A DNA stretch of 64,000 nt from contig NZ_LMKE01000031.1 of the NCBI RefSeq assembly GCF_001421245.1, forward strand, positions 48,069 through 112,068, read 5' to 3'. The first letter of the stretch is position 1. Every line of letters starts with the position of its first letter. The notes under the pieces were generated by a model that was not told where the DNA came from, did no database searches, and saw only the letters and a list, made by a program, of their open reading frames with translations. Position numbers and translations under genes: made by a program. This document shows positions 28,086 through 37,739 of the stretch, piece after piece. The stretch is from Sphingomonas sp. Leaf10 (GTDB lineage: Bacteria; Pseudomonadota; Alphaproteobacteria; Sphingomonadales; Sphingomonadaceae).

Positions 28086-28185
28086 AGACCATGTTTACCT
28101 AGCCGTTTTAGCCCATGTTCAAACGTAAGCCCGCATGACCGCAGAAGTAGGTTTCAGGGGTCTTCACCCCGGCTCGAGGTCCAGT

Positions 28186-28488
28186 ATGATTGAGAACCAG
28201 AAAATCCGTCCGGCAAAGGTGATCGGTCCGCTCGGCGAACCGCTCACGATCGACTCGCTGCCCCCGCCCGACACGACCCGCTGGGTCGTGCGGCGCAAGG
28301 CGGAAGTGGTCGCGGCGGTCAATGGCGGGTTGATCAGCGTCGACGACGTCTGCATCCGCTACAATCTGTCGGCGGAGGAATTCGCCGGATGGCAGCGCGC
28401 GGTCGACCGGTCGGGCATGCCGGGGCTGCGCGTGACGCGGATCCAGCATTACAAGACGCTCTACGAACGGCAGCAACGCAAATATTGA
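28186..28488 (+). CDS. sciP: SciP/DUF1153 cell-cycle regulator
   Basis: This 100-residue protein matches DUF1153, whose Caulobacter member SciP binds the master regulator CtrA and represses its target genes after division. Conserved parts are KVIGPLGEPLTIDSLPPPDTTRWVVRRKAEVV, the helix-turn-helix segment GLISVDDVCIRYNLSAEEF, and the basic C-terminus IQHYKTLYERQQRKY. The ATG at 28186 is chosen because homology starts right after it. The gene is found widely in alphaproteobacteria and supports the taxonomic placement. Confidence 0.92.
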   Translation: MIENQKIRPAKVIGPLGEPLTIDSLPPPDTTRWVVRRKAEVVAAVNGGLISVDDVCIRYNLSAEEFAGWQRAVDRSGMPGLRVTRIQHYKTLYERQQRKY

Positions 28489-28597
28489 CTATCCATTAAA
28501 TACGGAGGCGGAACAAGCCCGTCCCTTATGAGTCTTTCCCTCAGTACGACCGGTACGAACAGCACCGGGTCGCAGGCACCAAATGGAGGGACATCAT

Positions 28598-28849
28598 ATG
28601 GGTATCATTCTCTGGCTCATCGTTGGCGGTGTCGTGGGTTGGCTGGCCAGCATCATCATGCGCACCGACGCGCAGCAGGGTATCTTCCTGAACATCGTCG
28701 TCGGGATCGTGGGCGCGGTGATCGCGGGCTTCGTCACCGGTGCCAACATCAACAACGGCATCACGGTTACCAGCTTTCTGTATTCGCTGGTCGGTGCCAT
28801 CGTCCTGCTGGCGATCGTCAACCTCGTCCGTCGCGGTACGGTGCGCTAA
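28598..28849 (+). CDS. GlsB/YeaQ/YmgE family membrane protein
   Basis: This 83-residue protein has the Gly-rich helices of the transglycosylase-associated family: GIILWLIVGGVVGWLAS, GIFLNIVVGIVGAVIAGF, and a third helix near residues 58-76. Members are stress-induced small membrane proteins of unknown mechanism. GGAGGG at 28585-28590 lies seven bases before the ATG. A strong terminator follows at 28875, so it forms its own transcript or ends one that starts at sciP. Confidence 0.9.
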   Translation: MGIILWLIVGGVVGWLASIIMRTDAQQGIFLNIVVGIVGAVIAGFVTGANINNGITVTSFLYSLVGAIVLLAIVNLVRRGTVR

Positions 28850-28874
28850 GCACCTGTTCCTGACGGAGACGAAC

Positions 28875-28902
28875 GGGCCGCCCCTCACAGGGCGGCCCTT
28901 TT
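28875..28902 (+). terminator. Rho-independent terminator after the GlsB/YeaQ gene
   Basis: A perfect nine-base stem (GGGCCGCCC at 28875-28883 with GGGCGGCCC at 28890-28898) encloses a six-base loop and is followed by TTTT. It lies 26 bases after the stop codon. Confidence 0.92.
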
Positions 28903-28953
28903 GTTATTGAAGATCGCGTTTGGCCGCGGAACGGTTCGCGAGCGAGGCGACGA

Positions 28954-30933
28954 TCAGCTTGCGGTAACGTCGGACAGCGCGGCGTGCATCGTCACCGCGA
29001 TACCCGCCGGATCGAAGCAGATCTCGCTGTCACCGTTACCGGTCAGCCCCAGCCGCAACAGCTTCGAACCGAATCCGCGCCGGTTGGGTGCCCAGACCGG
29101 CGGGCCGCCCGTTTCGCGCCAGTCGAAGCGGAGCGCGCCGTCGACGACGGTCCAGTCGACCGACACCCGGCCGTCGGCGGTGGACAGCGCACCATATTTG
29201 ACCGCATTGGTACCCAGTTCGTGCAGGATCAGTGCCAGCGACAGCGCCGCCCGCGCATCGAGCGCGACCTCCGGGCCAGACATGGCGATGCGATCGTCGC
29301 AACCGAACACCCCCAGCACCTGTCCGATCGTCGCGCGCATGTCGGCACCGACCCAGTTACGGTCGACCAGCACGTCGTGCGCGACGCCCAGTGCCTGCAA
29401 CCGCCGTTCGAACGCGGCGAGCGGTTCGCGATCGATCGCGCCACGCAGCGTCTGCGACGCGATCGCCTGCACCATCGACAGCGTATTCTTCAACCGGTGC
29501 GCCAGTTCCTGGATCAACAGGCTCTGGCGTGCCTCCGATTCGACCTGCCCCATGCCGACCTCGACCCGGTCGGCGACCTTGCGCAGGAACGCGATTTCCT
29601 CAGGTCGCCAGCGGCGCGGCGCGGGGTCGTGGACCAGAAATGCCGAAACGGTGCGGCCGTCGCGCCGCACCGGCACCATCACGAACGCCCCGATCGGTAT
29701 CGCCAGCAAGGCATCGCCCTGGCCGATCGTTCGCGAATCGGTCTGCACGTTGCGCACGACCACCGCTTCCCCCCGCTCGATCGCACCGTGCAGCGCACCG
29801 AAATCGGCGAGGCCGTGGCGCCCGGCCAGCATCGGTCCGCCCGCCCGGGTCCAGTCGGGTTCGATCTCGATCTGAGTCGCCGTCGCATCGATGCGTCCGA
29901 AGCCGGCCCCGGCGACGTTCAGCGTCTCGCCGACCAGCGCCGATGCGACCCCCGCCACCGCCGCCGCGTCATGGCAGTCGCGCAGCACGTCGCCGAGCTG
30001 GATCAGTGCGCTCTGTCGCCCTTCCGCGCTGCGTTCTTCGGTAATGTCCTGCAGGATCGCGCCGAAGCGTTCGCCGTCGATGCGGAAACAATGGCCGCGA
30101 AACCAGCGACGCAGCGTCGGGATATGGTGGACGAAGCCGACCGGAGTGCCGTCGCGCAACATGCCGTGCAGATCGTCCGCCCATCGTGGCGGCGCGGCCG
30201 GATCGAGCACCCGCCCGGTCTTGGCCAGCATCGCTGCGCGATCGATGCCCCATAGCGCGAACCATGCCGGATTGGCGTCGAAGAACTGCCAGTCGACGAC
30301 CCGGCCATCCTCGCCACGCAGCGCCTCGCCCAGCGCGAAGCCGTCACCCAGATTTTCGAACAGGCCCTGCCAACGCTGCTCGTTGCCGCTGAGTGCCGTC
30401 TCGGCAACGGTGATCCGCGCCAGCGTGGCGTCGCGCTCGACGAGCAGCCGCCGCATCTCTAGCGTGGCGACCACCTGCCGTACCAGGCTGTGCATCATCT
30501 CGCGCTGGCTGTCGCTCAACCCCTCCGGCCGCGGCGCGACGTCGAGCACGCACAGCGTCCCGATCGCCACACCGTTCAGGCGCAGCGGCACCCCGGCATA
30601 GAAGCGCATCATCGGTCCGGCAGCGACGATCCCGCTGTCGCGCGTGCGCGAATCGATCGACAGGTCGGGGATGACCAGCAGGTCGTCGGCATCGAGCGCA
30701 TGGACGCAGATCGCATCGTCGAGCGCGGTGCCGGCGGCTTCGGTGCCGACCCGGGCGGAAAACCACTGCCAATCGGCGGCGATGATGGTGACGAGCGCGA
30801 CCGGCGCCGCACATATCCGTGCTGCCAGCCGTACCAGATCGTCCAGCGCCGCATCGCCGGTCGGCTGTGTCAGGCGATAGTCGCGTATCGCCGCCAGTCG
30901 CTCCGCCGTCGCGGGGTCGTCCATCGCCCCCAT
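28954..30933 (-). CDS. HWE-family sensor histidine kinase with GAF and PAS domains
   Basis: This 659-residue soluble kinase has, in order, a GAF-type sensor (about residues 20-160), a PAS domain (about 180-300), a second GAF (about 310-450) and an HWE kinase core. The core shows the H-box ELAHRLKNTLSMVQAIASQTL, the N-box HELGTNAVKYGALS and the W-x-E motif (DWRETGG). No membrane helix is present, so it senses a cytosolic signal such as redox, light or a small ligand. HWE kinases in alphaproteobacteria often feed the PhyR general stress response, but no response regulator lies beside it. The ATG at 30933 follows a GGGGGGCG element; ATG 30924 is an alternative. Confidence 0.92.
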   Translation of the reverse strand: MGAMDDPATAERLAAIRDYRLTQPTGDAALDDLVRLAARICAAPVALVTIIAADWQWFSARVGTEAAGTALDDAICVHALDADDLLVIPDLSIDSRTRDSGIVAAGPMMRFYAGVPLRLNGVAIGTLCVLDVAPRPEGLSDSQREMMHSLVRQVVATLEMRRLLVERDATLARITVAETALSGNEQRWQGLFENLGDGFALGEALRGEDGRVVDWQFFDANPAWFALWGIDRAAMLAKTGRVLDPAAPPRWADDLHGMLRDGTPVGFVHHIPTLRRWFRGHCFRIDGERFGAILQDITEERSAEGRQSALIQLGDVLRDCHDAAAVAGVASALVGETLNVAGAGFGRIDATATQIEIEPDWTRAGGPMLAGRHGLADFGALHGAIERGEAVVVRNVQTDSRTIGQGDALLAIPIGAFVMVPVRRDGRTVSAFLVHDPAPRRWRPEEIAFLRKVADRVEVGMGQVESEARQSLLIQELAHRLKNTLSMVQAIASQTLRGAIDREPLAAFERRLQALGVAHDVLVDRNWVGADMRATIGQVLGVFGCDDRIAMSGPEVALDARAALSLALILHELGTNAVKYGALSTADGRVSVDWTVVDGALRFDWRETGGPPVWAPNRRGFGSKLLRLGLTGNGDSEICFDPAGIAVTMHAALSDVTAS

Positions 30934-31068
30934 GTCCCACGCCCCCCAAGGCCATGTTCCGAATAGCAATTCCAAGGGAACGACACAAGGGCCGCACCAT
31001 GGTTGGCACGGCCCTTGCACCCATCGGCCATGACTGGCCAGTGGCAGTTACATCGATTCCGGTTGCGA

Positions 31069-31611
31069 TCAGGCGGTCTCGGCACTCCGCGTCCGTGCGG
31101 CAAAGCTCTTGCGCAGCTTCTGCAACTTGGGCGGGATGACGGCGAGGCAATAGGGATTGCGCTGCCCTTCGCCTTCCCAATATTCCTGGTGATAGTCCTC
31201 GGCCGGGTACCAGGTCGTCAGCGGCTCGATCGTCGTCACGATCTTGCCGCGACCTTCGCCCGCACGCTCGATGCCGGCCCGCGCCGCTGCTTCCTGTTCG
31301 GCCGACATCGGGAAGATCGCCGAGCGATACTGGGTGCCGACGTCATTGCCCTGCCGGTTGAGCTGCGTCGGATCGTGCGTCGCAAAGAAGATGTCGAGCA
31401 TTTCGTCATAGCCGATGGCGGCGGGGTCGTAGGTTACCCGGATCGCCTCGGCATGGCCGGTATCGCCGCCGCACACCTGCTTGTAGGTCGGATGCTCGGT
31501 CGTGCCGCCGATATAGCCGCTTTCGACCTGTTCGATGCCGATCACATCGCGAAAAACCGCCTCGGTGCACCAAAAACATCCACCGGCGAAGATCGCCTGT
31601 TCGGTAGCCAT
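31069..31611 (-). CDS. msrA: Peptide methionine-S-oxide reductase MsrA
   Basis: This 180-residue enzyme repairs the S-form of methionine sulfoxide. The catalytic motif GGCFWCTEAVF places the nucleophile at Cys12. The rest of the family pattern (YIGGTTEHPTYKQVCGGDTGHAEAIRV, FFATHDPTQLNRQGNDVGTQYRSAIF) is complete. GAAGGAGA seven bases upstream supports the ATG at 31611. The resolving Cys near the C-terminus is in NPYC. It is divergent from galE with 66 bases between. Confidence 0.96.
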   Translation of the reverse strand: MATEQAIFAGGCFWCTEAVFRDVIGIEQVESGYIGGTTEHPTYKQVCGGDTGHAEAIRVTYDPAAIGYDEMLDIFFATHDPTQLNRQGNDVGTQYRSAIFPMSAEQEAAARAGIERAGEGRGKIVTTIEPLTTWYPAEDYHQEYWEGEGQRNPYCLAVIPPKLQKLRKSFAARTRSAETA

Positions 31612-31677
31612 TGCGTAATCTCCTTCTGTCAGGGAGATAGGCGCGCGCTGCGGCGGTACAATCGGGGGACAGACAAG

Positions 31678-32679
31678 ATGAGCGACGGCAAGGTTCTGGT
31701 TACGGGTGGGGCGGGATATATCGGCAGCCATGCGGTGCTGGCGCTGCTCGATGCCGGGCATGACGTCGTTGTGATCGACAATCTGGTCACCGGGTTCGAC
31801 TGGGCCGTCGATTCGCGTGCCGCTTTGGTCGTCGCCGACATTTCCGACGACAATGCCGTCCGCGCCGCGCTGCGCGAGCACAAGGTCCATGCCATCCTCC
31901 ACTTCGCCGGATCGGTGGTCGTGCCCGAATCGGTCGAGAACCCGCTCAAATATTACCGCAACAACACCGCCGCCTCGCGCAGCCTGATCGAAAGCGCGGT
32001 CGCCGAAGGGGTGAAGCACTTCATCTTCTCCTCGACCGCCGCAACCTATGGCATTCCCGAAGTCGTGCCGGTGCGCGAGGACAGCCCGAAACAGCCGATC
32101 AATCCCTATGGCATGTCGAAGCTGATGACCGAGATCATGCTGGCCGACGTCGCCGCCGCGCATCCGATCAATTACGCCGCGCTGCGCTACTTCAACGTCG
32201 CGGGCGCCGACCCACAAGGCCGCTCGGGCCAGTCGACCGCTGGCGCCACCCACCTCATCAAGGTCGCGGTCGAAGCGGCGATCGGCAAACGTAGCCATGT
32301 CGGCGTCTACGGCACCGATTTCGCCACCCCCGACGGCACCGGCGTGCGCGACTATATCCATGTTAGCGATCTTGCCGACGCGCATGTCCATGCGCTCGAC
32401 CTGCTGATGGCCGATCCGACCAAGAACCACACGATGAACGCCGGCTATGGCCGCGGCTATTCGGTGCTCGAAGTGCTCGACGCCGTCGACCGGGTCACCA
32501 ACCTGACCATCGACCGCCGGTTGGAAGGACGCCGCGCGGGCGATCCCGACGCGCTGGTCGCCGACAACAGCACGATCCTGGCGACGCTGCCGTGGCGGCC
32601 GCAACATGCCGATCTCGACCAGATCGTCCGTGACGCGCTGGCATGGGAACGCGCGCTGGCGGAGCGTCGCGCCCAGTAA
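31678..32679 (+). CDS. galE: UDP-glucose 4-epimerase
   Basis: This 333-residue short-chain dehydrogenase interconverts UDP-glucose and UDP-galactose, supplying sugars for polysaccharides. It has the NAD motif GGAGYIGSH (residues 9-17), the Ser-Thr pair SSTAATYG, the catalytic YGMSK (Tyr at about 146), and the GTGVRDYIHVSDLA substrate segment. It fits with the exopolysaccharide genes at 44-53 kb, though it is not adjacent to them. Its stop abuts the convergent ligD stop. Confidence 0.95.
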   Translation: MSDGKVLVTGGAGYIGSHAVLALLDAGHDVVVIDNLVTGFDWAVDSRAALVVADISDDNAVRAALREHKVHAILHFAGSVVVPESVENPLKYYRNNTAASRSLIESAVAEGVKHFIFSSTAATYGIPEVVPVREDSPKQPINPYGMSKLMTEIMLADVAAAHPINYAALRYFNVAGADPQGRSGQSTAGATHLIKVAVEAAIGKRSHVGVYGTDFATPDGTGVRDYIHVSDLADAHVHALDLLMADPTKNHTMNAGYGRGYSVLEVLDAVDRVTNLTIDRRLEGRRAGDPDALVADNSTILATLPWRPQHADLDQIVRDALAWERALAERRAQ

Positions 32680-35088
32680 TCACCGATCGGGCAAGATCTG
32701 ATCGGCGACGCCCCAGCCGGCGAGCAGCCGGCTGTCGGCGCGTTTGCACAATTCCCCGGCGTCGCGGATCGTCCACTTCGCGGGGCTGTCGATATCGTCG
32801 AGCTCGCGCCACGCGACCGGGGCGGCGACCGGCGCCCCCGCCCGTGCGCGCGCCGAATAGGGGAGCACGGCGGTGCTGCCGCGCTGATTGCGCAGCCAGT
32901 CGATGAAGATCCGCCCCTTCCGCTTCGCCTTCGCCATCGTCGCAACGAAACGGTCGGGTTCGGCCTGCGCCAGCGCGCGCGCGAAGCGGTCGGCGAAATC
33001 CTTGACCGCCGGCCATTGTGCCTGCGGGGTCAGCGGCACGACGACATGCACCCCCTTGCCCCCCGACAGCATCGCGAAGCTCGCCAGTCCCAGATCGGCC
33101 AGATGGCGGTGGATGTCGTGCGCCGCGCGCTTCACATCGGCAAAGTCCAGCCCTTCGTCGGGGTCGAGGTCGAACACCATCCGGTCGGGCCGCTCGACAT
33201 TGCCAACGCCCGCACCCCAGCCGTGAAACTCGATCGTCCCCATCTGCACGCACGCCAGCAGCCCGGCGGCATCGCGCACGAACAGATAGGGTTCGCGCCC
33301 GCCATTCTTCTCCGCGATCTCGACCCGGTCGACCGCGTCGCCGAAGCTGCCCGCATCGTGTTTCTGGAAGAAGCACGCCTTGGCCCGCCCCTGCGGACAG
33401 CGCACGAGGCTGATCGGCCGGTTCGCCGCCCATGGCAGCGACAGCGGCGCCACGTCCGTGACATACCGGGCAAGGTCGCCCTTCGTCAGCCGGTCACCCG
33501 GAAAGATCACCCGGTCGGCACTGGTGATGCGCGGATCAGGCTTCCGCTCGACCGACACCGGCGTTTCGCGCACGACATCCTTCACCGCCTTGTCGCCGCG
33601 CAGCCCCACAAAGCTCGCATGGCGGACGATCTGGTCGGCCGTAAATTCGGCAAAGGCGATCTCGGCGACCAGTTCGGGCTTCACGAACCGCGCCCCGCGC
33701 CGCACCGGCGCTGGCAGGTTGAGCGGGGCCGTCTTGCGATCCAGCGGGGCCAGCGCGTCGCGCACCTCCGCCATCGTCGCCGCGTCGAACCCGGTCCCGA
33801 CCCGCCCGGCATAGCGCAGTCCGTTCTCACCCTGCACCGCCAGCAACAGCGACTTGAACGGCCGCCCGCGCGCTTCGCTGGGCGTCCAGCCGATAATGAC
33901 GAATTCCTGCCGATGGGTGCATTTGACCTTCACCCATGCCTTGCTCCGCGTGCCGCGATACGGGGCGTCGGCCACTTTCGACACGATCCCTTCATAGCCC
34001 TCGCGGCACATCGCCTCGAACAATTGCTCGCCGGAGCCAGTGACATGCTCGGAATAGGCCAGCCGCGCATCGGCGTCGGCCAGCGCCGCCTGCAACCGTT
34101 CCTTGCGCCGCACCAGCGGCTCGTCGCGCCGATCGCCCTCGCCATCCACCAGCAGGTCGAACAGGAAACAGCGCATGTCGCCGCCGTCCTTGATCGCCGC
34201 CTGCAAGGTCGAGAAATCGGGCTTGCCGTCGTGCAACGCGACGACCTCGCCATCGAGCAGCAACCCCGGAGGCAGGCTTGCCGCCGCCTCGGCAATGCCG
34301 GGAAACTTGTCCGTCCAGTCCAGTCCGGTGCGGGTGTAGAGGCGCGGGCCGTCGCCGCCGGTCGCGATCAGGATGCGATAGCCGTCATATTTGACCTCGT
34401 GCAGCCAGTTGCTGCCCGCCGGCACGCTGTCGACCAGCGTTGCCAGTTGCGGTTCGGTGAAGTCGGGTCGGCCTGCCTTGGCCTTGGCGCGCTTCTTCGG
34501 CTTTGCCGGCGGCTTGTCGGCAGCGATCTCCTCCATCGTTCGCCCCGTTGTGACGCTGGTTAGTAGCGTATCGGTCAGCGTGTCGGTGCCGCCGGCCTCC
34601 TCATCGGCGACCTTGCGCAACAGCCAGTTCTCGCGCTTTTCCTTGCCCCTGGGTTTCAGCCGGACCAGCAGCCATTCGCCGCGCATCCGCTGTCCCGCCA
34701 GCACGAAATGGAGATGCCCCTTCTCCAGATCGCTGGCCGACTTGCCCTTGATCGGCGACCATGTTCCCTCGTCCCACAGCATCACCGTGCCGCCGCCATA
34801 TTCGCCGGCCGGGATCACCCCTTCGAACTCCGCATAGGACAGCGGGTGATCCTCGGTCCTGACCGACAGACGCTTCTGATCGGGGTCGATGCTGGGGCCG
34901 CGCGTCACCGCCCAGCTTTTGAGCACGCCGTCGATCTCCAGCCGGAAATCATAATGCAGCCGGGTCGCATCGTGTTTCTGAACAATGAAGCGATTGCCCT
35001 TGCCTTTCGCCAGCGTGCCGGCCGGTTCGGCGGTACGCGCGAAATCGCGCTTGGCATTATAGCTTGCCAGCGGATCGGACTTCGCCAT
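32680..35088 (-). CDS. ligD: DNA ligase D (end joining)
   Basis: This 802-residue multidomain enzyme joins broken DNA ends with Ku. It has an N-terminal 3'-phosphoesterase domain (HDATRLHYDFRLEIDG, residues 39-54), an ATP-dependent ligase domain with adenylated Lys233 (EVKYDGYRI), and a C-terminal primase-type polymerase domain with the metal-binding FDLDPDEG near residue 670. The domain order PE-LIG-POL equals that of Pseudomonas LigD. A Lys/Ala-rich linker near residues 192-206 joins the first two. It starts two bases after the ku stop. Confidence 0.97.
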   Translation of the reverse strand: MAKSDPLASYNAKRDFARTAEPAGTLAKGKGNRFIVQKHDATRLHYDFRLEIDGVLKSWAVTRGPSIDPDQKRLSVRTEDHPLSYAEFEGVIPAGEYGGGTVMLWDEGTWSPIKGKSASDLEKGHLHFVLAGQRMRGEWLLVRLKPRGKEKRENWLLRKVADEEAGGTDTLTDTLLTSVTTGRTMEEIAADKPPAKPKKRAKAKAGRPDFTEPQLATLVDSVPAGSNWLHEVKYDGYRILIATGGDGPRLYTRTGLDWTDKFPGIAEAAASLPPGLLLDGEVVALHDGKPDFSTLQAAIKDGGDMRCFLFDLLVDGEGDRRDEPLVRRKERLQAALADADARLAYSEHVTGSGEQLFEAMCREGYEGIVSKVADAPYRGTRSKAWVKVKCTHRQEFVIIGWTPSEARGRPFKSLLLAVQGENGLRYAGRVGTGFDAATMAEVRDALAPLDRKTAPLNLPAPVRRGARFVKPELVAEIAFAEFTADQIVRHASFVGLRGDKAVKDVVRETPVSVERKPDPRITSADRVIFPGDRLTKGDLARYVTDVAPLSLPWAANRPISLVRCPQGRAKACFFQKHDAGSFGDAVDRVEIAEKNGGREPYLFVRDAAGLLACVQMGTIEFHGWGAGVGNVERPDRMVFDLDPDEGLDFADVKRAAHDIHRHLADLGLASFAMLSGGKGVHVVVPLTPQAQWPAVKDFADRFARALAQAEPDRFVATMAKAKRKGRIFIDWLRNQRGSTAVLPYSARARAGAPVAAPVAWRELDDIDSPAKWTIRDAGELCKRADSRLLAGWGVADQILPDR

Positions 35089-35089
35089 G

Positions 35090-36004
35090 TCAGGCGCGCT
35101 TGCGCGCCGCCGGCTTGCGGGCGGTCGTCTTGGCGGCGGTGGTCTTTGCCGCCGGCTTGGCCTTCGGCGTGGCGCGCTTCTTCGGCGCCGGCTTGTCGTC
35201 GCCGGTCTTGGCCGCGCCGCCCTTCTCCAGCGATTTCTTGAGCGCGGCCATCAGGTCGACGACATTGCCACCGCTCGGGCGTTCCTCTCCGCTGGTATCG
35301 ACGATCTTGCGCCCCTTTGCCTTCACCTTGCGCTCGACCAGATCCTTCAGCGCATCGACATAGCGGTCGTGAAATTCCTGCGGATCGAACTTTGCGGTCT
35401 TCTTTGCGATCAGCGTCTCGGCAAGGTCGAGCAGGTCCTCGTCGGGCTTGGCATCGGGAATGTCGCGGAAATAGCCCTGTGCGCGGTTGACCTCATCGGC
35501 ATAACGCAGCGTTTCGAGCACCAGCCCGCGGCCACAGGGTTTCAGGCTGACGACATATTCGCGCCCGCGCAGCGCCAGCTGACCCAAGCCGACCTTCTTG
35601 GTCCGCTTCAGGGCCTCGCGCAGCACGATGAACGCCTCTTCGGCCAGATCGTCGGCGGGCACCACGAAATAGGGTTTTTCGTAATAGATCACGTCGATCT
35701 CGTGCGCGTCGACGAACTGGGTCAGCTCCAGCGTCTTTTTCGACTCCAGCTTGACCGCGTCGATCTCCTCCTGATCGAGCAGGACATATTCGCCCTTCTC
35801 GATCTGGTATCCCTTCATGATCTCGTCCGGGTCGACGGGGCCGATGCCGGTCACCGATTTCTCGTAATGGATCGGCTTGCCGCTGGGTTCGTGGATCTGG
35901 CGAAAGCTGATGCTCGCTCCCGATTTGGTCGCGCTGTAGATTTCGACCGGGATCGAGACGAGGGCGAGGCGGATCTGCCCCTGCCAATATGCGCGCGCCG
36001 CCAT
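35090..36004 (-). CDS. ku: Ku DNA-end-binding protein
   Basis: This 304-residue protein is the bacterial Ku homodimer subunit that threads onto DNA ends and recruits LigD. The core beta barrel starts at [19 protein letters not shown] and the conserved [15 protein letters not shown] is present. The last ~50 residues are a Lys/Ala/Pro-rich tail ([18 protein letters not shown]) of the kind that helps bacterial Ku bind and slide on DNA. The ATG at 36004 is chosen at the start of homology. It forms an operon with ligD and is divergent from pdxH. Confidence 0.96.
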   Translation of the reverse strand: MAARAYWQGQIRLALVSIPVEIYSATKSGASISFRQIHEPSGKPIHYEKSVTGIGPVDPDEIMKGYQIEKGEYVLLDQEEIDAVKLESKKTLELTQFVDAHEIDVIYYEKPYFVVPADDLAEEAFIVLREALKRTKKVGLGQLALRGREYVVSLKPCGRGLVLETLRYADEVNRAQGYFRDIPDAKPDEDLLDLAETLIAKKTAKFDPQEFHDRYVDALKDLVERKVKAKGRKIVDTSGEERPSGGNVVDLMAALKKSLEKGGAAKTGDDKPAPKKRATPKAKPAAKTTAAKTTARKPAARKRA

Positions 36005-36198
36005 GCCGGAGGTTCCCGAATTGTTTCTCAACCGATTCAATTCGCAGGGGAATGACTCGTTCCGTGGGGATCTTGCCCGACCGACATTCGGTGGGACGCC
36101 AGTGCACGCTGCTCCCCTCTCTAGGGAGCCGCGCGTGCAGGCGTTTCCTTGAAGATCGACTGGCCTTGACCGGGGTGAAATCCGCCAAGAAAGGGCGT

Positions 36199-36786
36199 AT
36201 GGGCCGGCACATGACCGATCCCTTTGCCCTGTTCGATCAGTGGTTCGCCGAAGCGAAGACCAGCGAACCGAACGATCCCAATGCGATGGCGCTCGCCACC
36301 GCCGATGCCGATGGACGCCCGTCGGTGCGGATGGTGCTCCTGAAGGGCCACGGCCCCGACGGCTTCGTCTTCTATACCAATCGCGAGGGGCGCAAGGCCG
36401 CCGATCTTACCGCCAATCCGAAAGCCGCCTTGCTGTTCCACTGGAAATCGCTGCGTCGGCAGATCCGTATCGAAGGGCCGGTGACGCTGGCGACCGATGC
36501 GGAGTCGGATGCGTATTTCGCGTCGCGCAGTCGTGATTCGCAGCTTGGCGCATGGGCATCGGACCAGTCGCGTCCGCTCGATTCGCGCGAGACGTTCGAG
36601 GCGCGCTTTGCGGAGATGTCGGCACGGTTCGAAGGGCAGGACGTGCCCCGCCCGCCCTTCTGGGGCGGGTATCGCGTGACGCCGAAGGCCATCGAATTCT
36701 GGCAGGACCGTGCGCATCGGCTGCACGAACGCCGCGTGTTTACTGCGACCGCCGGGGGTTGGTCCGAAGGATTGCTGTTCCCATGA
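36199..36786 (+). CDS. pdxH: Pyridoxamine 5'-phosphate oxidase
   Basis: This 195-residue FMN enzyme makes pyridoxal 5'-phosphate. It shows [23 protein letters not shown], the FMN-binding [17 protein letters not shown], and the C-terminal PROSITE-type segment beginning [16 protein letters not shown]. The start could be ATG 36199 or ATG 36211; the AAGGG before the first is only three bases away, so the second is possible. The stop overlaps the CDF transporter start as ATGA. Confidence 0.95.
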   Translation: MGRHMTDPFALFDQWFAEAKTSEPNDPNAMALATADADGRPSVRMVLLKGHGPDGFVFYTNREGRKAADLTANPKAALLFHWKSLRRQIRIEGPVTLATDAESDAYFASRSRDSQLGAWASDQSRPLDSRETFEARFAEMSARFEGQDVPRPPFWGGYRVTPKAIEFWQDRAHRLHERRVFTATAGGWSEGLLFP

Positions 36787-37739
36787 CCGAGACCGAACGC
36801 AAGCGGGTGATCCCGCTCGCCACCCGCGCCGCCATCGCGTCGGTGACGATGGCGCTGTTCCTGCTGGGGCTTAAAGGGTTCGCGGCATGGCATACCGGGT
36901 CGGTGGCGATGCTCGGCAGCCTTGCCGACACCGCGCTCGACCTGCTCGCGTCGCTGGTGACGCTGTATGGCGTGCGGCTTGCCGCGACGCCGGCCGACCA
37001 TGACCACCGCTTCGGCCATGGCAAGGCGGAGGCGCTGGCGGCATTGTTTCAGGTGATGCTCATCACCGCATCCGCGGCGGGCATCGCGTGGCGCGCCATC
37101 GCCGCCTTCGGCGCGCCGGGCGAGACGCAGGACGTCGAATTCGGCATCGGTGTGTCGGTGATCGCGATGATCGCGACCTTCGCGCTGCTCGCCTATCAGA
37201 AATCGATCATCGACCGCACCGGATCGGTCGCGATCCGCGCCGACAACGTCCATTATCAGAGCGATCTGCTGCTCAACCTTGCGGTGATCGTCGCGATGGT
37301 GCTCGATCAGGTCTTCCACATTCGCGGCGCCGATCCGGTGATGGGCATATTGATCGCGCTGTGGCTCGGCTGGGGCGCGTTCCAGGCGTCGAGCCAGGCG
37401 ATCGACCAGCTGATGGACAAGGAATGGCCGGAGGAGGAACGCCGGGCGTTCCTCGACGTGGCGGCTCGGCAGGAGGGCCTGCGCGGCATCCACGACTTCC
37501 GCACCCGCCGTTCGGGCAGCCATGATTTCGCGCAATTCCATATGGAGGTCGCGCGCGACATGACCGTCGCCGATGCGCACGACGTGGTCGAGAATGTCGA
37601 ACGCGCGCTCCGCCGCGCCTTTCCCAAGGTGGAGGTGCTTATACATCTCGATCCCGAAGGCCATGTCGACACCGACAACCCGCTGGTCGAGGCCGATGTG
37701 ACGCCGCACTGGTTCGGCAAGCGCGTGGGAAGCTATTGA
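36783..37739 (+). CDS. Cation diffusion facilitator transporter (FieF-like)
   Basis: This 318-residue protein has the six-helix CDF membrane domain. The transport-site motif is [14 protein letters not shown] in helix 2 and [14 protein letters not shown] in helix 5 (His/Asp pair), as in the YiiP/FieF zinc and iron exporters. The cytosolic C-terminal domain (about 220-318) contains HDFRTRRSG and [18 protein letters not shown]. It expels divalent metals in exchange for protons. It is coupled to pdxH upstream and to the PhzF gene downstream by overlaps. Confidence 0.93.
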   Translation: MTETERKRVIPLATRAAIASVTMALFLLGLKGFAAWHTGSVAMLGSLADTALDLLASLVTLYGVRLAATPADHDHRFGHGKAEALAALFQVMLITASAAGIAWRAIAAFGAPGETQDVEFGIGVSVIAMIATFALLAYQKSIIDRTGSVAIRADNVHYQSDLLLNLAVIVAMVLDQVFHIRGADPVMGILIALWLGWGAFQASSQAIDQLMDKEWPEEERRAFLDVAARQEGLRGIHDFRTRRSGSHDFAQFHMEVARDMTVADAHDVVENVERALRRAFPKVEVLIHLDPEGHVDTDNPLVEADVTPHWFGKRVGSY

